Positions 24,464 to 33,408 are shown, numbered from the stretch's first letter. The stretch is DNA of 64,000 nucleotides from Actinophytocola sp049647105 (GCF_049647105.1 NZ_JBARWZ010000328.1:1-64000); one strand, 5' to 3'. Program-made: numbers and translations. Notes: generated by a model not told the origin, from the sequence alone.

Positions 24464-24976
24464 TCAGCGCAGTCGCAGCGGAAGACCGGCCACGAGTAGC
24501 GACACCGATGCGCACACTTCCGCAAGGCCCGCGTTCAGCGTGCCGAGCTGATCGCGGAAGAGCCTGCCAGAACGCGTCGCGGGCACCACGCCGAGGCCGA
24601 CCTCCGACGACACCAGGACCAGTTCCGCCCGGCAGTCCGCGACCGAGGCGACCAGCCGGTCGCACTCGCGGCGCACCCCTCCGAGATCGCCGTCCCACGC
24701 GTGGTGGTCGTCCATCACGCTGGTCAGCCAGGTCGCGACGTCGTCGACCAGCACCGGGCCGTGCGCGGTGGTGAGGTAGCCGGGCAGGTCCGGGGGCTCG
24801 ACCGTGCGCCAGCCCGGCGGGCGGCGGGCGACGTGCGCGGCGATGCGGGCCTGCCATTCGGTGTCGGCCGGGTCCACGCGGGCCGTCGCCACGTAGGTGG
24901 CATCGTCGGCGGTCAGGAGTCCCTCGGCGTGCGCGGACTTACCGGACCGGGCACCGCCGAGCACCAGGGTGGTCAC
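24464..24976 (-). CDS. cobU: Adenosylcobinamide kinase / guanylyltransferase
   Basis: A bifunctional enzyme that phosphorylates adenosylcobinamide and adds GMP, feeding CobS. The 170-aa chain has the P-loop LGGARSGKSAHAE, the TARVDPADTEWQARI segment with the family-typical DxEW, the catalytic His region (RIAAHVARRPPGW) and ELVLVSSEVGLGVVP. The GTG start lies 6 nt after TAGCGT within a perfect palindrome that also holds the promoter and start codon of a divergent small gene. It is the first gene of the cobU-cobT-cobS operon. Confidence 0.95.
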   Translation of the reverse strand: MTTLVLGGARSGKSAHAEGLLTADDATYVATARVDPADTEWQARIAAHVARRPPGWRTVEPPDLPGYLTTAHGPVLVDDVATWLTSVMDDHHAWDGDLGGVRRECDRLVASVADCRAELVLVSSEVGLGVVPATRSGRLFRDQLGTLNAGLAEVCASVSLLVAGLPLRLR

Positions 24977-25006
24977 GGCCGCACGCTATCTTGTGCGGCC
25001 GTGACC
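24971..25006. promoter_or_regulatory. Palindromic divergent leaderless promoter
   Basis: A perfect 14-bp inverted repeat (GGTCACGGCCGCAC / GTGCGGCCGTGACC) with an 8-nt centre. Both arms end in a GTGACC that is the start of a gene: cobU leftward and the 57-aa gene rightward. The centre carries overlapping -10 boxes, TAGCGT for cobU and TATCTT for the small gene. Spacing of 6 and 8 nt to the start codons implies leaderless transcripts. Confidence 0.65.
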
Positions 25007-25174
25007 TACCGCTGGAGCCAGGACGGTTCGCCCACCTTCGACGACCAGGCCGCCGCCGAGGAGTGGCTGTCGGCCAGCTGGCAGGACCTCCGCGACGCGG
25101 GCGTCGACGAGGTGACCCTGCTGGACGGCGACGAGGTCGTCTACGGGCCGATGAGCCTCCACCCCGAGGGCTGA
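25001..25174 (+). CDS. Small acidic protein, divergent from cobU
   Basis: A 57-aa protein VTYRWSQDGSPTFDDQAA...GDEVVYGPMSLHPEG, rich in Asp/Glu, without a known domain. It is credible because it has a TATCTT box 8 nt before the GTG, normal codon use and a full-length open frame between two well-defined genes. Not recognised; similar small proteins occur beside cobU in other actinobacteria, as far as I recall. Confidence 0.65.
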   Translation: MTYRWSQDGSPTFDDQAAAEEWLSASWQDLRDAGVDEVTLLDGDEVVYGPMSLHPEG

Positions 25175-25183
25175 GCCAGTCCG

Positions 25184-26170
25184 TCAGCCCGTGCGCGAGG
25201 GGTCGCGCATGATGACGCCGTCGAGGGCGTCGTCGATCTTCTTCAGCACGTCGGCTTCGAGCCGCACGCCAGCGGCCTTGACGTTCTCGTGCACCTGCTC
25301 GGGCCGGGTGGCGCCGATGATCGCCGAGGACACGTTCTGGTTCTGCAGCACCCACGCGACCGCCAGCTGCGCCATCGACAGGTCCAGCTCCTCGGCGATC
25401 GGCCTGAGGTCCTGGACCTTCGCCAGCAGCTCGTCGTTCCGCAGGAAGCGGGCGATGAACTCCTTGCCGCTCTTCTCGTCGGTGGCGCGCGAGCCCTCTG
25501 GCGGCGGCTGACCCGGCTGGTACTTGCCGGTGAGCACGCCCTGCGCGATCGGCGACCACACGATCTGGCCGAGCCCCGCCTCCTCGCTCGCCGGGATGAC
25601 CTCGGACTCGATGACCCGCCACAGCATCGAGTACTGCGGCTGGTTGGAGATCAACGGCACCCTCAGCTCGCGGGCCAGCTCGGCGGCCGCCGTGATCTGC
25701 CCGGCGGTCCACTCGGACACTCCGATGTAGAGCACCTTGCCCGCGCGGACCAGGTCCGCGAACGCGAGGAACGTCTCCTCGAGCGAGACGCTGCTGTCGA
25801 ACCGGTGGGCCTGGTAGAGGTCGACGTAGTCGGTCTGGAGACGTGTCAGCGACGCGTTCGCCGACTCGATGATGTGCTTGCGGCCGAGCCCCTTGTCGTT
25901 GGGACCGCCGGGCCCGGTCGGCCAGAACACCTTCGTGAAGATCTCCAGGCTCTCCCGCCGCTGCCCGGCGAGCGCCCGCCCCAGCACGGACTCGGCGCGC
26001 GTGTTCGCGTACACATCGGCGGTATCGAAGGTCGTTATTCCCGCGTCGAGGGCGGCCTTCACACAGGCGAGCGCCTGCTCCTCCTCGACCTGGGACCCGT
26101 GCGTGATCCAGTTCCCGTAGGAGATCTCACTGACACTGAGGCCGCTACGGCCAAGACGACGAAACTCCAT
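25184..26170 (-). CDS. Aldo/keto reductase
   Basis: An NADPH-dependent oxidoreductase (328 aa) of the AKR TIM-barrel family, closest in pattern to the Kv-beta/YghZ group. It has FRRLGRSGLSVSEISYGNW, the catalytic Asp/Tyr in FDTADVYANTRAES, Lys in EIFTKVFW, His in LYQAHRFD, and the cofactor motif SSAIIGATRPEQVHENV. The ATG is 6 nt after TAGGTT (26177-26182), consistent with a leaderless mRNA. The substrate is unknown. Confidence 0.93.
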   Translation of the reverse strand: MEFRRLGRSGLSVSEISYGNWITHGSQVEEEQALACVKAALDAGITTFDTADVYANTRAESVLGRALAGQRRESLEIFTKVFWPTGPGGPNDKGLGRKHIIESANASLTRLQTDYVDLYQAHRFDSSVSLEETFLAFADLVRAGKVLYIGVSEWTAGQITAAAELARELRVPLISNQPQYSMLWRVIESEVIPASEEAGLGQIVWSPIAQGVLTGKYQPGQPPPEGSRATDEKSGKEFIARFLRNDELLAKVQDLRPIAEELDLSMAQLAVAWVLQNQNVSSAIIGATRPEQVHENVKAAGVRLEADVLKKIDDALDGVIMRDPSRTG

Positions 26171-26208
26171 GCCCCCAACCTAGTGTCCCGAACGGTTGGA
26201 CTCGCGGG

Positions 26209-27009
26209 TCAGCGGCGGAAGCCGCCTTCCGTGTTCAGGACCTGGCCGGTGATCCAGCGTGCCTCGTCCGTGGCCAGCCAGGCGATCAGGCGGGCCGGGT
26301 CGTCCGGCTCACCCCATCGGCCGGCCGGGAAGCGGGCCGCCACCTCGGCCTTCGTCTCCCCCGACGCGTAGCCGGTGTCGACCGGGCCCGGGTTGACCGA
26401 GTTCACCGTGATGCCCTGGTCGGCCAGCTCGTCGGCCAGCGTCGCCGTGATCGACCACAGCGCGCCCTTGCTCGCCGCGTACGCCACCTCGTCGGGCATC
26501 GGCCCCTGGTTCTGGCCCGATGTCATGAACACCAGGCGCCCCGGCCCGCCGAGCGCCGCGAACGACCGCGCGAGCAGGATCGACGCCCGTGCGTTCACCG
26601 CCCAGTGCGCGTCCAGCATCGCCGCCGTCTGGCTCGACAGTGGACCGTCCGAACCGGACAGCGCCTGGTTGCACACCACGATGTCCAGCCCGCCGAGCTC
26701 CGCAACCACCGCGTCGACCAGCGCGGCGGGCCCTTCGGCGGCGGCAAGGTCCGCCGACCCGTGCGCGACCGGCGCGGACGCCACCTCACGCACCCCGTCG
26801 ACCACGGCCGCGACGTCGTCCGCGCCCCACGGCTGCGCCGCGTCGTGCGGGGAGTAGTGGTGGACGTACACGCTCGCCCCGTACGCGGCGAGCAGCCTGC
26901 ACGTCGCGTACCCGATGCCTGCCCGCCGGGACGCGCCCGTCACCAGCGCCACCCGCCCCCGCAACGGAAACGGGTCGCGACCTGGCTCAGGCAATCTTGT
27001 CTCCGGCAC
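26209..27009 (-). CDS. Short-chain dehydrogenase/reductase
   Basis: A classical SDR (266 aa) with cofactor motif VTGASRRAGIGYA, a catalytic Tyr-Lys in YAASKGALWSI, the NxxxNPGPVDTGYA segment and a C-terminal DEARWITGQVLNTEGG typical of 3-oxoacyl-ACP reductase-like members. The Ser position before the Tyr reads FMTSGQNQG. The N-terminus overlaps the DUF3043 gene by 23 nt in the same direction, so it is likely translated from the same transcript. The substrate is not predictable. Confidence 0.88.
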   Translation of the reverse strand: MPETRLPEPGRDPFPLRGRVALVTGASRRAGIGYATCRLLAAYGASVYVHHYSPHDAAQPWGADDVAAVVDGVREVASAPVAHGSADLAAAEGPAALVDAVVAELGGLDIVVCNQALSGSDGPLSSQTAAMLDAHWAVNARASILLARSFAALGGPGRLVFMTSGQNQGPMPDEVAYAASKGALWSITATLADELADQGITVNSVNPGPVDTGYASGETKAEVAARFPAGRWGEPDDPARLIAWLATDEARWITGQVLNTEGGFRR

Positions 27010-27637
27010 GCACCTTCGGCTTCGGCACCCGCAGCTTGCGCAGCTGCGACGCCCTGATGAACGAGTACCAGCCGATCGACAGCCCGCGCACCGGCTCCTT
27101 CGGGAACTTCGCCCGGACCTGCCGCGTGATGCGGCTGCCGAGCAGGATGCCCTCGATGATCATCGCGACGAGCATCAGCAGGCACAGCAGCGTCGTGAAG
27201 CTCTGCACCCTCGGGTCCGGCACCAGCAGCGCGACGAAGATCAGGATCGCGAGCGGCATGAACAGCCCGAGCAGGTTGCGGCGTGAGTCCACTGAGTCCC
27301 GGATGAACGACTTGACCGGCCCTCGGTCGCGCGGCATCAGGTACTTCTCGTCGCCCGCCATCATGCGTTCGCGCTGTGTGGCGCGGATCTCCCGGCGCTT
27401 GGCGGAGAGCTCCTTGCGCTCGTCCTTGTTGCCGCGCGCCCGCTTCATCGCCTCGCGGGTCGTGCGTGGCGGCGGCGCGACCGGGCCGCGCTTGCGCTGC
27501 TCGGCCTCGCGGCGCTTCGGCGTCGGACGGCCCTTGCCCGGCGTGTGGGCCTTGTTCTGGGCGGCTTCCTCCTCCGCGGGGTCGACGACGGCATCGGCGT
27601 CGGTGGTCTCTGCTTCTTTGCGGCGAAGGAACCTCAC
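26987..27637 (-). CDS. DUF3043 membrane protein
   Basis: A 216-aa protein with a long, highly basic N-terminal cytoplasmic region (KRREAEQRKRG, TTREAMKRARGNKDERKEL). The family core DEKYLMPRDRGPVKSFIRDSVDSRRN is followed by two TM helices (LFMPLAILIFVALLV and TLLCLLMLVAMIIEGIL). The function of DUF3043 is unknown; the gene is conserved next to glycerate kinase in mycobacteria (Rv2206/Rv2205c). The GTG lies 7 nt after TACCCT, and its promoter is back-to-back with that of glycerate kinase. Confidence 0.92.
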   Translation of the reverse strand: MRFLRRKEAETTDADAVVDPAEEEAAQNKAHTPGKGRPTPKRREAEQRKRGPVAPPPRTTREAMKRARGNKDERKELSAKRREIRATQRERMMAGDEKYLMPRDRGPVKSFIRDSVDSRRNLLGLFMPLAILIFVALLVPDPRVQSFTTLLCLLMLVAMIIEGILLGSRITRQVRAKFPKEPVRGLSIGWYSFIRASQLRKLRVPKPKVRAGDKIA

Positions 27638-27675
27638 ACGCCAGAGGGTAAAGGAGGCGCGACTACGCTCTGACC
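27638..27675. promoter_or_regulatory. Divergent leaderless promoters for DUF3043 and glycerate kinase
   Basis: Only 38 bp separate the two start codons. TACCCT (27645-27650, read on the minus strand) lies 7 nt before the DUF3043 GTG. TACGCT (27664-27669, plus strand) lies 6 nt before the glycerate kinase ATG. There is no room for ribosome sites, so both transcripts should be leaderless and their -35 regions must overlap the opposite gene. Confidence 0.6.
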
Positions 27676-28785
27676 ATGCGGGTCCTGATCGCTCCTGACT
27701 GCTTCGGTGGGACGTTGACCGCGCCGGAGGCCGCGGCGGCCATCGCCGCCGGATGGCGCGGCGGTGCGCCGGAGGACGAGCTCACCCTCTGCCCACTCGC
27801 CGACGGCGGTCCCGGCTTCGTCGACGTGCTGTACTCCGCGCTCGGCGGGCACCTCCGGCACCGTTCGGTCTCCGGCCCACTCGGGGCGTTCACCGACGCC
27901 GTCTGGCTCGAACACGACGGCACGGCTTACATCGAGTGCGCGCAGGCCTGCGGCCTGACGCTGGTCCCGAAGGACGAACGGGACGCGGTCGGTGCCCACA
28001 CGATGGGTGTCGGCGAGATGATCAGGCACGCGCTCGACTCCGGCGTGCACACGATCGTCGTCGGGCTCGGCGGCTCCGGCAGCACCGACGGCGGCTCCGG
28101 CCTGTTCCACGCGCTCGGCGCGATCCCGGTCGGCGAGGACGGCGAACCTCTTCCCCCCGGTGGCGGCCCGCTGATCGACGCCACCCGGCTCGTCGGCGAC
28201 GTCGACCTGCGGGGCGTCAAGCTCATCGCCGCGTCCGACGTGGAGAACCCACTGCTCGGCAAGGAGGGCGCCGCGCGGGTCTTCGGTCCGCAGAAAGGCG
28301 CGGACGACCTGGCCGTCCGCAGGCTGGAGCGGTCGCTGACCAGGTGGGCGGACCTCCTCGGCGGGGTCGCTGGGCGCGACATCCGGAACGAACCGGGCGC
28401 GGGTGCCGCCGGTGGCCTCGGCGCCGCGCTCATCGCACTCGGCGCCACCGTCGAGTCGGGTGCGGGCGTGGTCCGGCGGCTCACGGGCCTCGACAAGGCG
28501 CTCGACCAGGCACAGCTCGTCGTCACCGGCGAGGGCAGCTTCGACTTCCAGTCCCTTCGCGGCAAACTCGTGACCAGGGTCTCCGGCGCGGCTTCCGAGC
28601 GCGGCGTGCCGTGCCTGGTGCTCGCCGGTCAGGTCAGCGTCGGCCGCCGCAGGGCCGCGTCGGCAGGCGTCAAGCAGGCATATGCGGTCGCGGAGCACGC
28701 CGGTTCGGCCGAGGCGTCGCTCGCCGACCCGGCCGGCACGCTCACGCGGCTCGCGACGCAGGTGGCCGGACAGTGGCGGCAGTAA
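27676..28785 (+). CDS. glxK: Glycerate kinase (type 1)
   Basis: Phosphorylates glycerate, linking glyoxylate metabolism and C2 turnover to glycolysis. The 369-aa protein shows IAPDCFGGTLTAPEAAAAIAAGW, PLADGGPGFVD, GVGEMIRHALDSG, the glycine-rich GLGGSGSTDGGSG and the C-terminal VVTGEGSFDFQSLRGK block of the family. The ATG is 6 nt after TACGCT. It is followed after a 112-nt gap by erpA, an order also seen in mycobacteria. Confidence 0.94.
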   Translation: MRVLIAPDCFGGTLTAPEAAAAIAAGWRGGAPEDELTLCPLADGGPGFVDVLYSALGGHLRHRSVSGPLGAFTDAVWLEHDGTAYIECAQACGLTLVPKDERDAVGAHTMGVGEMIRHALDSGVHTIVVGLGGSGSTDGGSGLFHALGAIPVGEDGEPLPPGGGPLIDATRLVGDVDLRGVKLIAASDVENPLLGKEGAARVFGPQKGADDLAVRRLERSLTRWADLLGGVAGRDIRNEPGAGAAGGLGAALIALGATVESGAGVVRRLTGLDKALDQAQLVVTGEGSFDFQSLRGKLVTRVSGAASERGVPCLVLAGQVSVGRRRAASAGVKQAYAVAEHAGSAEASLADPAGTLTRLATQVAGQWRQ

Positions 28786-28897
28786 CAGCCGGCTTCGACG
28801 CACATGTGTCACCATGGGATGACAAGCACGGGGAATAAACCACGGTTCGGCCGAGATTGACCCCAGATAGTAGGAGCCGACAGGTCGAGGGAGAACC

Positions 28898-29260
28898 ATG
28901 ACGACCGCCCAGGAGAACACCACCGAGACGGAGACGCACGGCGTACTCATGTCGGACGCGGCTGCCAGCAAGGCCAAGGCCCTGCTGGACCAGGAAGGTC
29001 GCGACGACATGCACCTGCGTATCGCCGTTCAGCCTGGTGGCTGCGCCGGCCTGCGCTATCAGCTCTTCTTCGACGAGCGCACGCTTGACGGGGACCTGTT
29101 CCGGGACTTCAACGGCCTCAAGGTGGCCGTGGACCGGATGAGCGCCCCGTACGTCCAGGGCGCCACGATCGACTTCGTCGACACGATCGAAAAGCAGGGC
29201 TTCACCATCGACAACCCCAATGCCGGTGGTTCCTGCGCGTGCGGTGACTCGTTCCACTGA
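28898..29260 (+). CDS. erpA: Iron-sulfur cluster insertion protein, HesB/IscA family
   Basis: An A-type carrier that delivers Fe-S clusters to apo-proteins such as LipA and the Rieske subunit, both encoded in this window. The 120-aa protein has the three conserved cysteines: Cys49 in QPGGCAGLRY and Cys113/Cys115 in the C-terminal GGSCACGDSFH. The ATG has GAGGGAG 4-5 nt ahead. A strong hairpin follows 20 nt after the stop, so it ends its transcription unit. Confidence 0.95.
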   Translation: MTTAQENTTETETHGVLMSDAAASKAKALLDQEGRDDMHLRIAVQPGGCAGLRYQLFFDERTLDGDLFRDFNGLKVAVDRMSAPYVQGATIDFVDTIEKQGFTIDNPNAGGSCACGDSFH

Positions 29261-29279
29261 GTCGCTGACTGTTCCACGG

Positions 29280-29311
29280 CACGGGCCGCGACGAACTCGT
29301 CGCGGCCCGTG
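29280..29311. terminator. Strong intrinsic hairpin after erpA
   Basis: A perfect 14-bp stem CACGGGCCGCGACG / CGTCGCGGCCCGTG closes a 4-nt loop AACT. It lies between the erpA stop and the convergent small gene whose stop is at 29316, so it can terminate both directions. Confidence 0.85.
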
Positions 29312-29315
29312 GTCG

Positions 29316-29486
29316 TCATACGTACTCTTCCAGGTCGTTCACCTGGGCGAATGTCGTCTCGTTCACTTCCCACGGCGCGGGTTCCCGCTGGCCGGGGAGA
29401 GTCGGTCCGCCGTCCCGGAGGGTCGGTGGGATGTCGGCGCAGTCCGCGATGAGCTCGGCGAACGACTCGGCTTCATGTGAGGTCAC
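29316..29486 (-). CDS. Small conserved-looking protein between erpA and adoK
   Basis: A 56-aa open frame, GTG start, reading VTSHEAESFAELIADCADI and ending VNDLEEYV. It is acidic, with one Cys and no known domain. It is supported by actinobacterial codon use throughout, a shared terminator with erpA and the absence of any competing frame. No clear ribosome site lies ahead of the GTG. The function is unknown. Confidence 0.55.
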   Translation of the reverse strand: MTSHEAESFAELIADCADIPPTLRDGGPTLPGQREPAPWEVNETTFAQVNDLEEYV

Positions 29487-29638
29487 CGCTCGAATCTAGG
29501 TCGAACGCCTCCGGTCGCACACCCTTACCAATCGGTAGTGTCCAGTGAATGCCCTATAGAGGCTTGACTGGTCTGGGCCACTATCGTTGGTAACCGCCAT
29601 TCACAGCTACTGACGACCACCAGACAGGGGAATCCCTC

Positions 29639-30613
29639 GTGCCCGTAGCCGTCTCCGGAAGCATCGCGACCGACCACCTCATGCATTTCCCAGGCAGGTT
29701 CGCCGAGCAGCTCGTCGCGGAGCAGCTGCACCGGATCTCACTGAGTTTCCTCGTCGACGACCTGGTCGTGCGGCGCGGCGGGATCGGAGCCAACATCGCG
29801 TTCGGCATGGCCGTGCTCGGCAGTTCGCCGGTGCTGGTCGGCTCGGTCGGCGAGGACTTCGCCGACTACCGGTCGTGGCTGGAGCGGCACGGCGTCGACT
29901 GCTCCGGTGTGCGTGTGTCGGAGACCGCCCACACCGCGCGGTTCGTGTGCACCACCGACGACGACATGTGCCAGATCGCGTCGTTCTACGCCGGTGCCAT
30001 GGCCGAGGCCCGGCTCATCGAGCTGCTGCCGGTCGCTGAGCGCGTCGGCGGGCTCGACCTGGTGCTGATCAGCCCGGACGACCCGGACGCGATGCTGCGC
30101 CACGCACAGGAGTGCCGGGATCGCGGCTACGAGTTCGCCGCCGACCCGTCGCAGCAGCTCGCCCGCATGTCCGGCGAGCAGATCCGCGACTTCGTGACCG
30201 GCGCGAAGTACCTGTTCTCCAACGACTACGAGTGGGAGCTCCTGCGACAGAAGACCGGCTGGTCGGAGCAGGACGTCATGTCGAGGGTCGGCATGCGCAT
30301 CACCACGCTCGGGGAGAAGGGCGTCGAGCTGGTCGACGCCGACGGCGTGTCGATCCACGTCAGCGCGGTGCCGGAGACGATGAAGGCCGACCCGACCGGC
30401 GTCGGCGACGCGTTCCGCGCCGGGCTGCTCTCCGGTCTGGAGAAGGGCCTCGAACTGGAGCGGGCCGCGCAGCTGGGGTCCTACATCGCGGTGCTGGTGC
30501 TCGAGACCGTCGGCCCGCAGGAGTGGACCCTGGACAGGGAGCTCGCCCTCGTGCGGATCGGCGGCGCGTACGGGCCGGAAGCCGCTGAGCAGATCGGCGC
30601 CATCCTCCCGTAG
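29639..30613 (+). CDS. adoK: Adenosine kinase, PfkB (ribokinase) family
   Basis: Phosphorylates adenosine to AMP for purine salvage. The 324-aa protein closely follows M. tuberculosis AdoK (Rv2202c) as I recall it: VSGSIATDHLMHFPGRFAEQL, SLSFLVDDLVVRRGG, ETAHTARFVCTTD, AADPSQQLARMSGEQIR and the catalytic DPTGVGDAFRAGLL with its Asp base. The GTG start has AGGGGA 7-8 nt ahead. The neighbours asnB and ctaC match the mycobacterial order. Confidence 0.95.
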   Translation: MPVAVSGSIATDHLMHFPGRFAEQLVAEQLHRISLSFLVDDLVVRRGGIGANIAFGMAVLGSSPVLVGSVGEDFADYRSWLERHGVDCSGVRVSETAHTARFVCTTDDDMCQIASFYAGAMAEARLIELLPVAERVGGLDLVLISPDDPDAMLRHAQECRDRGYEFAADPSQQLARMSGEQIRDFVTGAKYLFSNDYEWELLRQKTGWSEQDVMSRVGMRITTLGEKGVELVDADGVSIHVSAVPETMKADPTGVGDAFRAGLLSGLEKGLELERAAQLGSYIAVLVLETVGPQEWTLDRELALVRIGGAYGPEAAEQIGAILP

Positions 30614-30651
30614 GTTCCCCTTTTCACCCACGCCTGGTATCTCTGGTTACC

Positions 30652-31479
30652 ATGCGTGCACTCGCGGTCACCGCTGCGTGTCTGATGTTGTTCGCCGGGG
30701 TCGCGTCGGCCGACGTCGGACCGTGGCGGACCGTGGGTTCCGACGTGGCGCGGCCCCTGGACGAGAGTCAGGGGCCGGCCGTCGTCACGCGCCCGTCGGG
30801 GACCGTCGTCCGGTACACCGGTATCGGCACCGTGCCGCCGTCGCTGGCGACGCGCGGGTGGAACCACGTCGGTGATCCCGGCGCGGGTGGCGGGTACTAC
30901 GTCGAGCCCTACCAGCGGGACGACCGCGGCGCGAAGCTGTTCCGCGTCGAGGCACCGGACGGGACGTGGGCCGAGTACCAGCACGCGCTTGAGTCGTGGG
31001 AGGCGTCCAACAACTCGTTCGCCGCCGTGTCGCCGGACGGGCGATGGATGGTCGCGGGTGAGTGGGGGACCATGTCCCGGCTTCTCGTCCATCCCATGCC
31101 GGGGGTCGCGCACACCGATCCCGCCGCGAACCTGCCGTACGCCTCGGCCGTCCGGCTCGACCGGCCGGTGCGCGACATCCAGGGGTGCGACTTCTCCTCG
31201 GCCACGCAGCTGGTGTGTTCCTCGGATGATCCTGATGGGTCGCTGTTCGGGGTGACCAAGCCGTTGTTGCAGGTCGACCTCGGTGCCCCGGTGGGTGCTT
31301 CTGACGTGGCCGGGACGGTGACGTCGCTCGGGCAGCTGCCGTTGGAGAGCGGCTGCTCCGGTGAGTTCGAGGCCGAGGGCATCGACTACGACGAGCGCGA
31401 CGGGACGTTGCGGGTCGTGGTGCTCTCGCCCGGCGTCTGTGTTGTGTTCGACAGCAAGACGTGGCGGTTCCGGCGGTAG
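30652..31479 (+). CDS. Secreted protein of unknown function
   Basis: A 275-aa protein with a short signal peptide (MRALAVTAACLMLFAGVASA, probable cleavage after ASA) and an extracellular all-beta domain. Short WRTVGSD, AAVSPDGRWMVAGEWG and VRLDRPVRDIQG segments resemble beta-propeller blades. Two cysteine pairs could form disulfides (DFSSATQLVC region and the SGCSGEF...PGVC region). The ATG is about 8 nt after TATCTC. It is not assignable to a named family; it is convergent with asnB, 6 nt apart. Confidence 0.75.
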   Translation: MRALAVTAACLMLFAGVASADVGPWRTVGSDVARPLDESQGPAVVTRPSGTVVRYTGIGTVPPSLATRGWNHVGDPGAGGGYYVEPYQRDDRGAKLFRVEAPDGTWAEYQHALESWEASNNSFAAVSPDGRWMVAGEWGTMSRLLVHPMPGVAHTDPAANLPYASAVRLDRPVRDIQGCDFSSATQLVCSSDDPDGSLFGVTKPLLQVDLGAPVGASDVAGTVTSLGQLPLESGCSGEFEAEGIDYDERDGTLRVVVLSPGVCVVFDSKTWRFRR

Positions 31480-31485
31480 GCCCGA

Positions 31486-33408
31486 CTACAGCTTGACCGG
31501 GTAGTGCGGTTCCGGGATGCGTGGGCGGATGTTCTGCTCCACGAAGATCCCGTGCCACAGCATGTACACGAGCAGCGCCCATAGCCGCCTGCTGTGGTCG
31601 AGCGTGCCCGCGCGGTGTTCCTCCAGCAGCTTCAGCACCGCGTTCTTGTCGATCTCCTCCTCGGTCTGGGACTTGAGGATGATCTGGCGCGCCCAGTCGA
31701 ACATCTCGTCCTTCAGCCACAGCCGGATCGGCACCGGGAAGCCGAGCTTGCGCCGGTTGAGCACGTGTTCCGGCACGACTCGCCGCAATGCCTGGCGCAG
31801 TGCGTACTTCGTGGTCTCCTTGGTGATCTTCTCTTCCAGCGGGATCTTCGCCGCCACCTTGAAGACCTCCGCGTCGAGGAACGGGACGCGCAGTTCCAGT
31901 GAGTTGGCCATGGTGACCTTGTCGGCCTTCACCAGGATGTCGCCACGCAGCCACGTGAACAGGTCCACATGCTGCATGCGGGTCACCGGATCCCACGCCT
32001 CCGACTCGCTGTACGGGCCCGCCGTGATGTCCTTGTGGCTGATCGACGGGTCGAAGGTCTTCAGCACCGCCCGCAGTTGGTCGTCCCGGAAGATTCTCGC
32101 GTTGCCGTAGTAGCGGTCTTCCAGGCCCAGCGCGCCGCGGCGCAGTAGGTCCTTGCCCCGGGTGCCGTCCGGGATCTTCGTCGACAGGTTGCCCATCGCC
32201 TTGCGGAGTGCGCCGGGGACCTTCTCGAACGCGGCCAGCGAGATGGGCTCGCGATAGATGGTGTAGCCGCCGAACAGCTCGTCCGCGCCCTCGCCGGACA
32301 GGACCACCTTCACGTGGCGGCGGGCCTCCCGCGCGATGAACCACAGCGGCACCAGCGCCGGGTCCGCCACCGGGTCGTCGAGGTACCACACGATCAGCGG
32401 GAGAGCCTCCATCATCTCGTCCGCACTGACCGTCCTGACCACATGCTTCACACCGATCGCCGCCGCCGACTCGGCCGCGACGTCGACCTCGGAGTAGCCC
32501 TCGCGTTCGAAGCCCGTCGTGAAGGTGATCAGGTTCGGGTTGTGCTCACGGGCCAGCGCGGCGATGGCCGTGGAGTCGATGCCGCCGGAGAGGAAGGAAC
32601 CAACCGTCACGTCCGCGCGCATGTGCTTGGCGACCGAGTCGCGCATGACCTCGGCGATCTCGTCGTACAGCTTCTCCGGGTCACCCTTGACCGACGTCGG
32701 GCGGAAGGTGTGGAAGAAGTACCGGTCCGTCCGCAGCTCGCCGCCGGGGGAGATGGTGAACGAGTGGCCGGACTCGATCCGGCGGATCTCCGTGTGCAGG
32801 GTCTCCGGCTCCGGGACGTACTGCATCGTCAGGTAGTGCTGCAGCGCGGTGCGGTCCAGCTCCGGCCGCAGTCGCAGGTGCGGGGCCAGCTCCAGCAGCG
32901 CCTTCTTCTCACTCGAGAACGCCACTCCGCCTGCGCCGGCGGCGTAGAACAGGGGCTTGATGCCGAACGGGTCGCGGGCGCCGAACACCTCGCGCCGCCG
33001 CCAGTCCCAGATGACGAACGCGAACATGCCGCGCAGCTTCTGGACGGCGGCCGGACCGAGGTAGTGGTACAGGGCGACGATGACCTCGCTGTCACCGTGC
33101 GTGCGCATCGTCGCGCCGTGCTTCTCGATCAGCTCTTCGCGTAGCTCGACGTAGTTGTAGATCTCACCGTTGAACAGCAGCGTGTAGCGCTCCTGAACCC
33201 CTTCGGGGCTCCAGTGCAGCGGCTGATGGGAGTGGTCGACGTCGATGATGGACAGCCGGTTGAAGCCGAAGACCACCTCGTCGCCGGTCCAGGTGCCCGT
33301 CTCGTCCGGCCCGCGGTGGCGCTGGCACCGCATCGCCGCGGCGACCGCGTCCCTGGCGGCAACGGCATCCTGTTCCGTCGGACACACCACACCAAGCAGA
33401 CCGCACAC
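31486..33408 (-). CDS. asnB: Asparagine synthase (glutamine-hydrolysing)
   Basis: ATP-dependent conversion of Asp to Asn with Gln as nitrogen donor. The 640-aa chain starts with the Ntn glutaminase nucleophile Cys2 (MCGLLGVV), with RHRGPDE and FNGEIYNY in the amidotransferase half. The synthetase half has the ATP pyrophosphatase loop SFLSGGIDSTAIAALA and SGEGADELFGGY. The GTG start has GGAAGGTGG about 9 nt ahead. It is divergent from ctaC; mycobacteria keep the same asnB-ctaC neighbourhood. Confidence 0.96.
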   Translation of the reverse strand: MCGLLGVVCPTEQDAVAARDAVAAAMRCQRHRGPDETGTWTGDEVVFGFNRLSIIDVDHSHQPLHWSPEGVQERYTLLFNGEIYNYVELREELIEKHGATMRTHGDSEVIVALYHYLGPAAVQKLRGMFAFVIWDWRRREVFGARDPFGIKPLFYAAGAGGVAFSSEKKALLELAPHLRLRPELDRTALQHYLTMQYVPEPETLHTEIRRIESGHSFTISPGGELRTDRYFFHTFRPTSVKGDPEKLYDEIAEVMRDSVAKHMRADVTVGSFLSGGIDSTAIAALAREHNPNLITFTTGFEREGYSEVDVAAESAAAIGVKHVVRTVSADEMMEALPLIVWYLDDPVADPALVPLWFIAREARRHVKVVLSGEGADELFGGYTIYREPISLAAFEKVPGALRKAMGNLSTKIPDGTRGKDLLRRGALGLEDRYYGNARIFRDDQLRAVLKTFDPSISHKDITAGPYSESEAWDPVTRMQHVDLFTWLRGDILVKADKVTMANSLELRVPFLDAEVFKVAAKIPLEEKITKETTKYALRQALRRVVPEHVLNRRKLGFPVPIRLWLKDEMFDWARQIILKSQTEEEIDKNAVLKLLEEHRAGTLDHSRRLWALLVYMLWHGIFVEQNIRPRIPEPHYPVKL

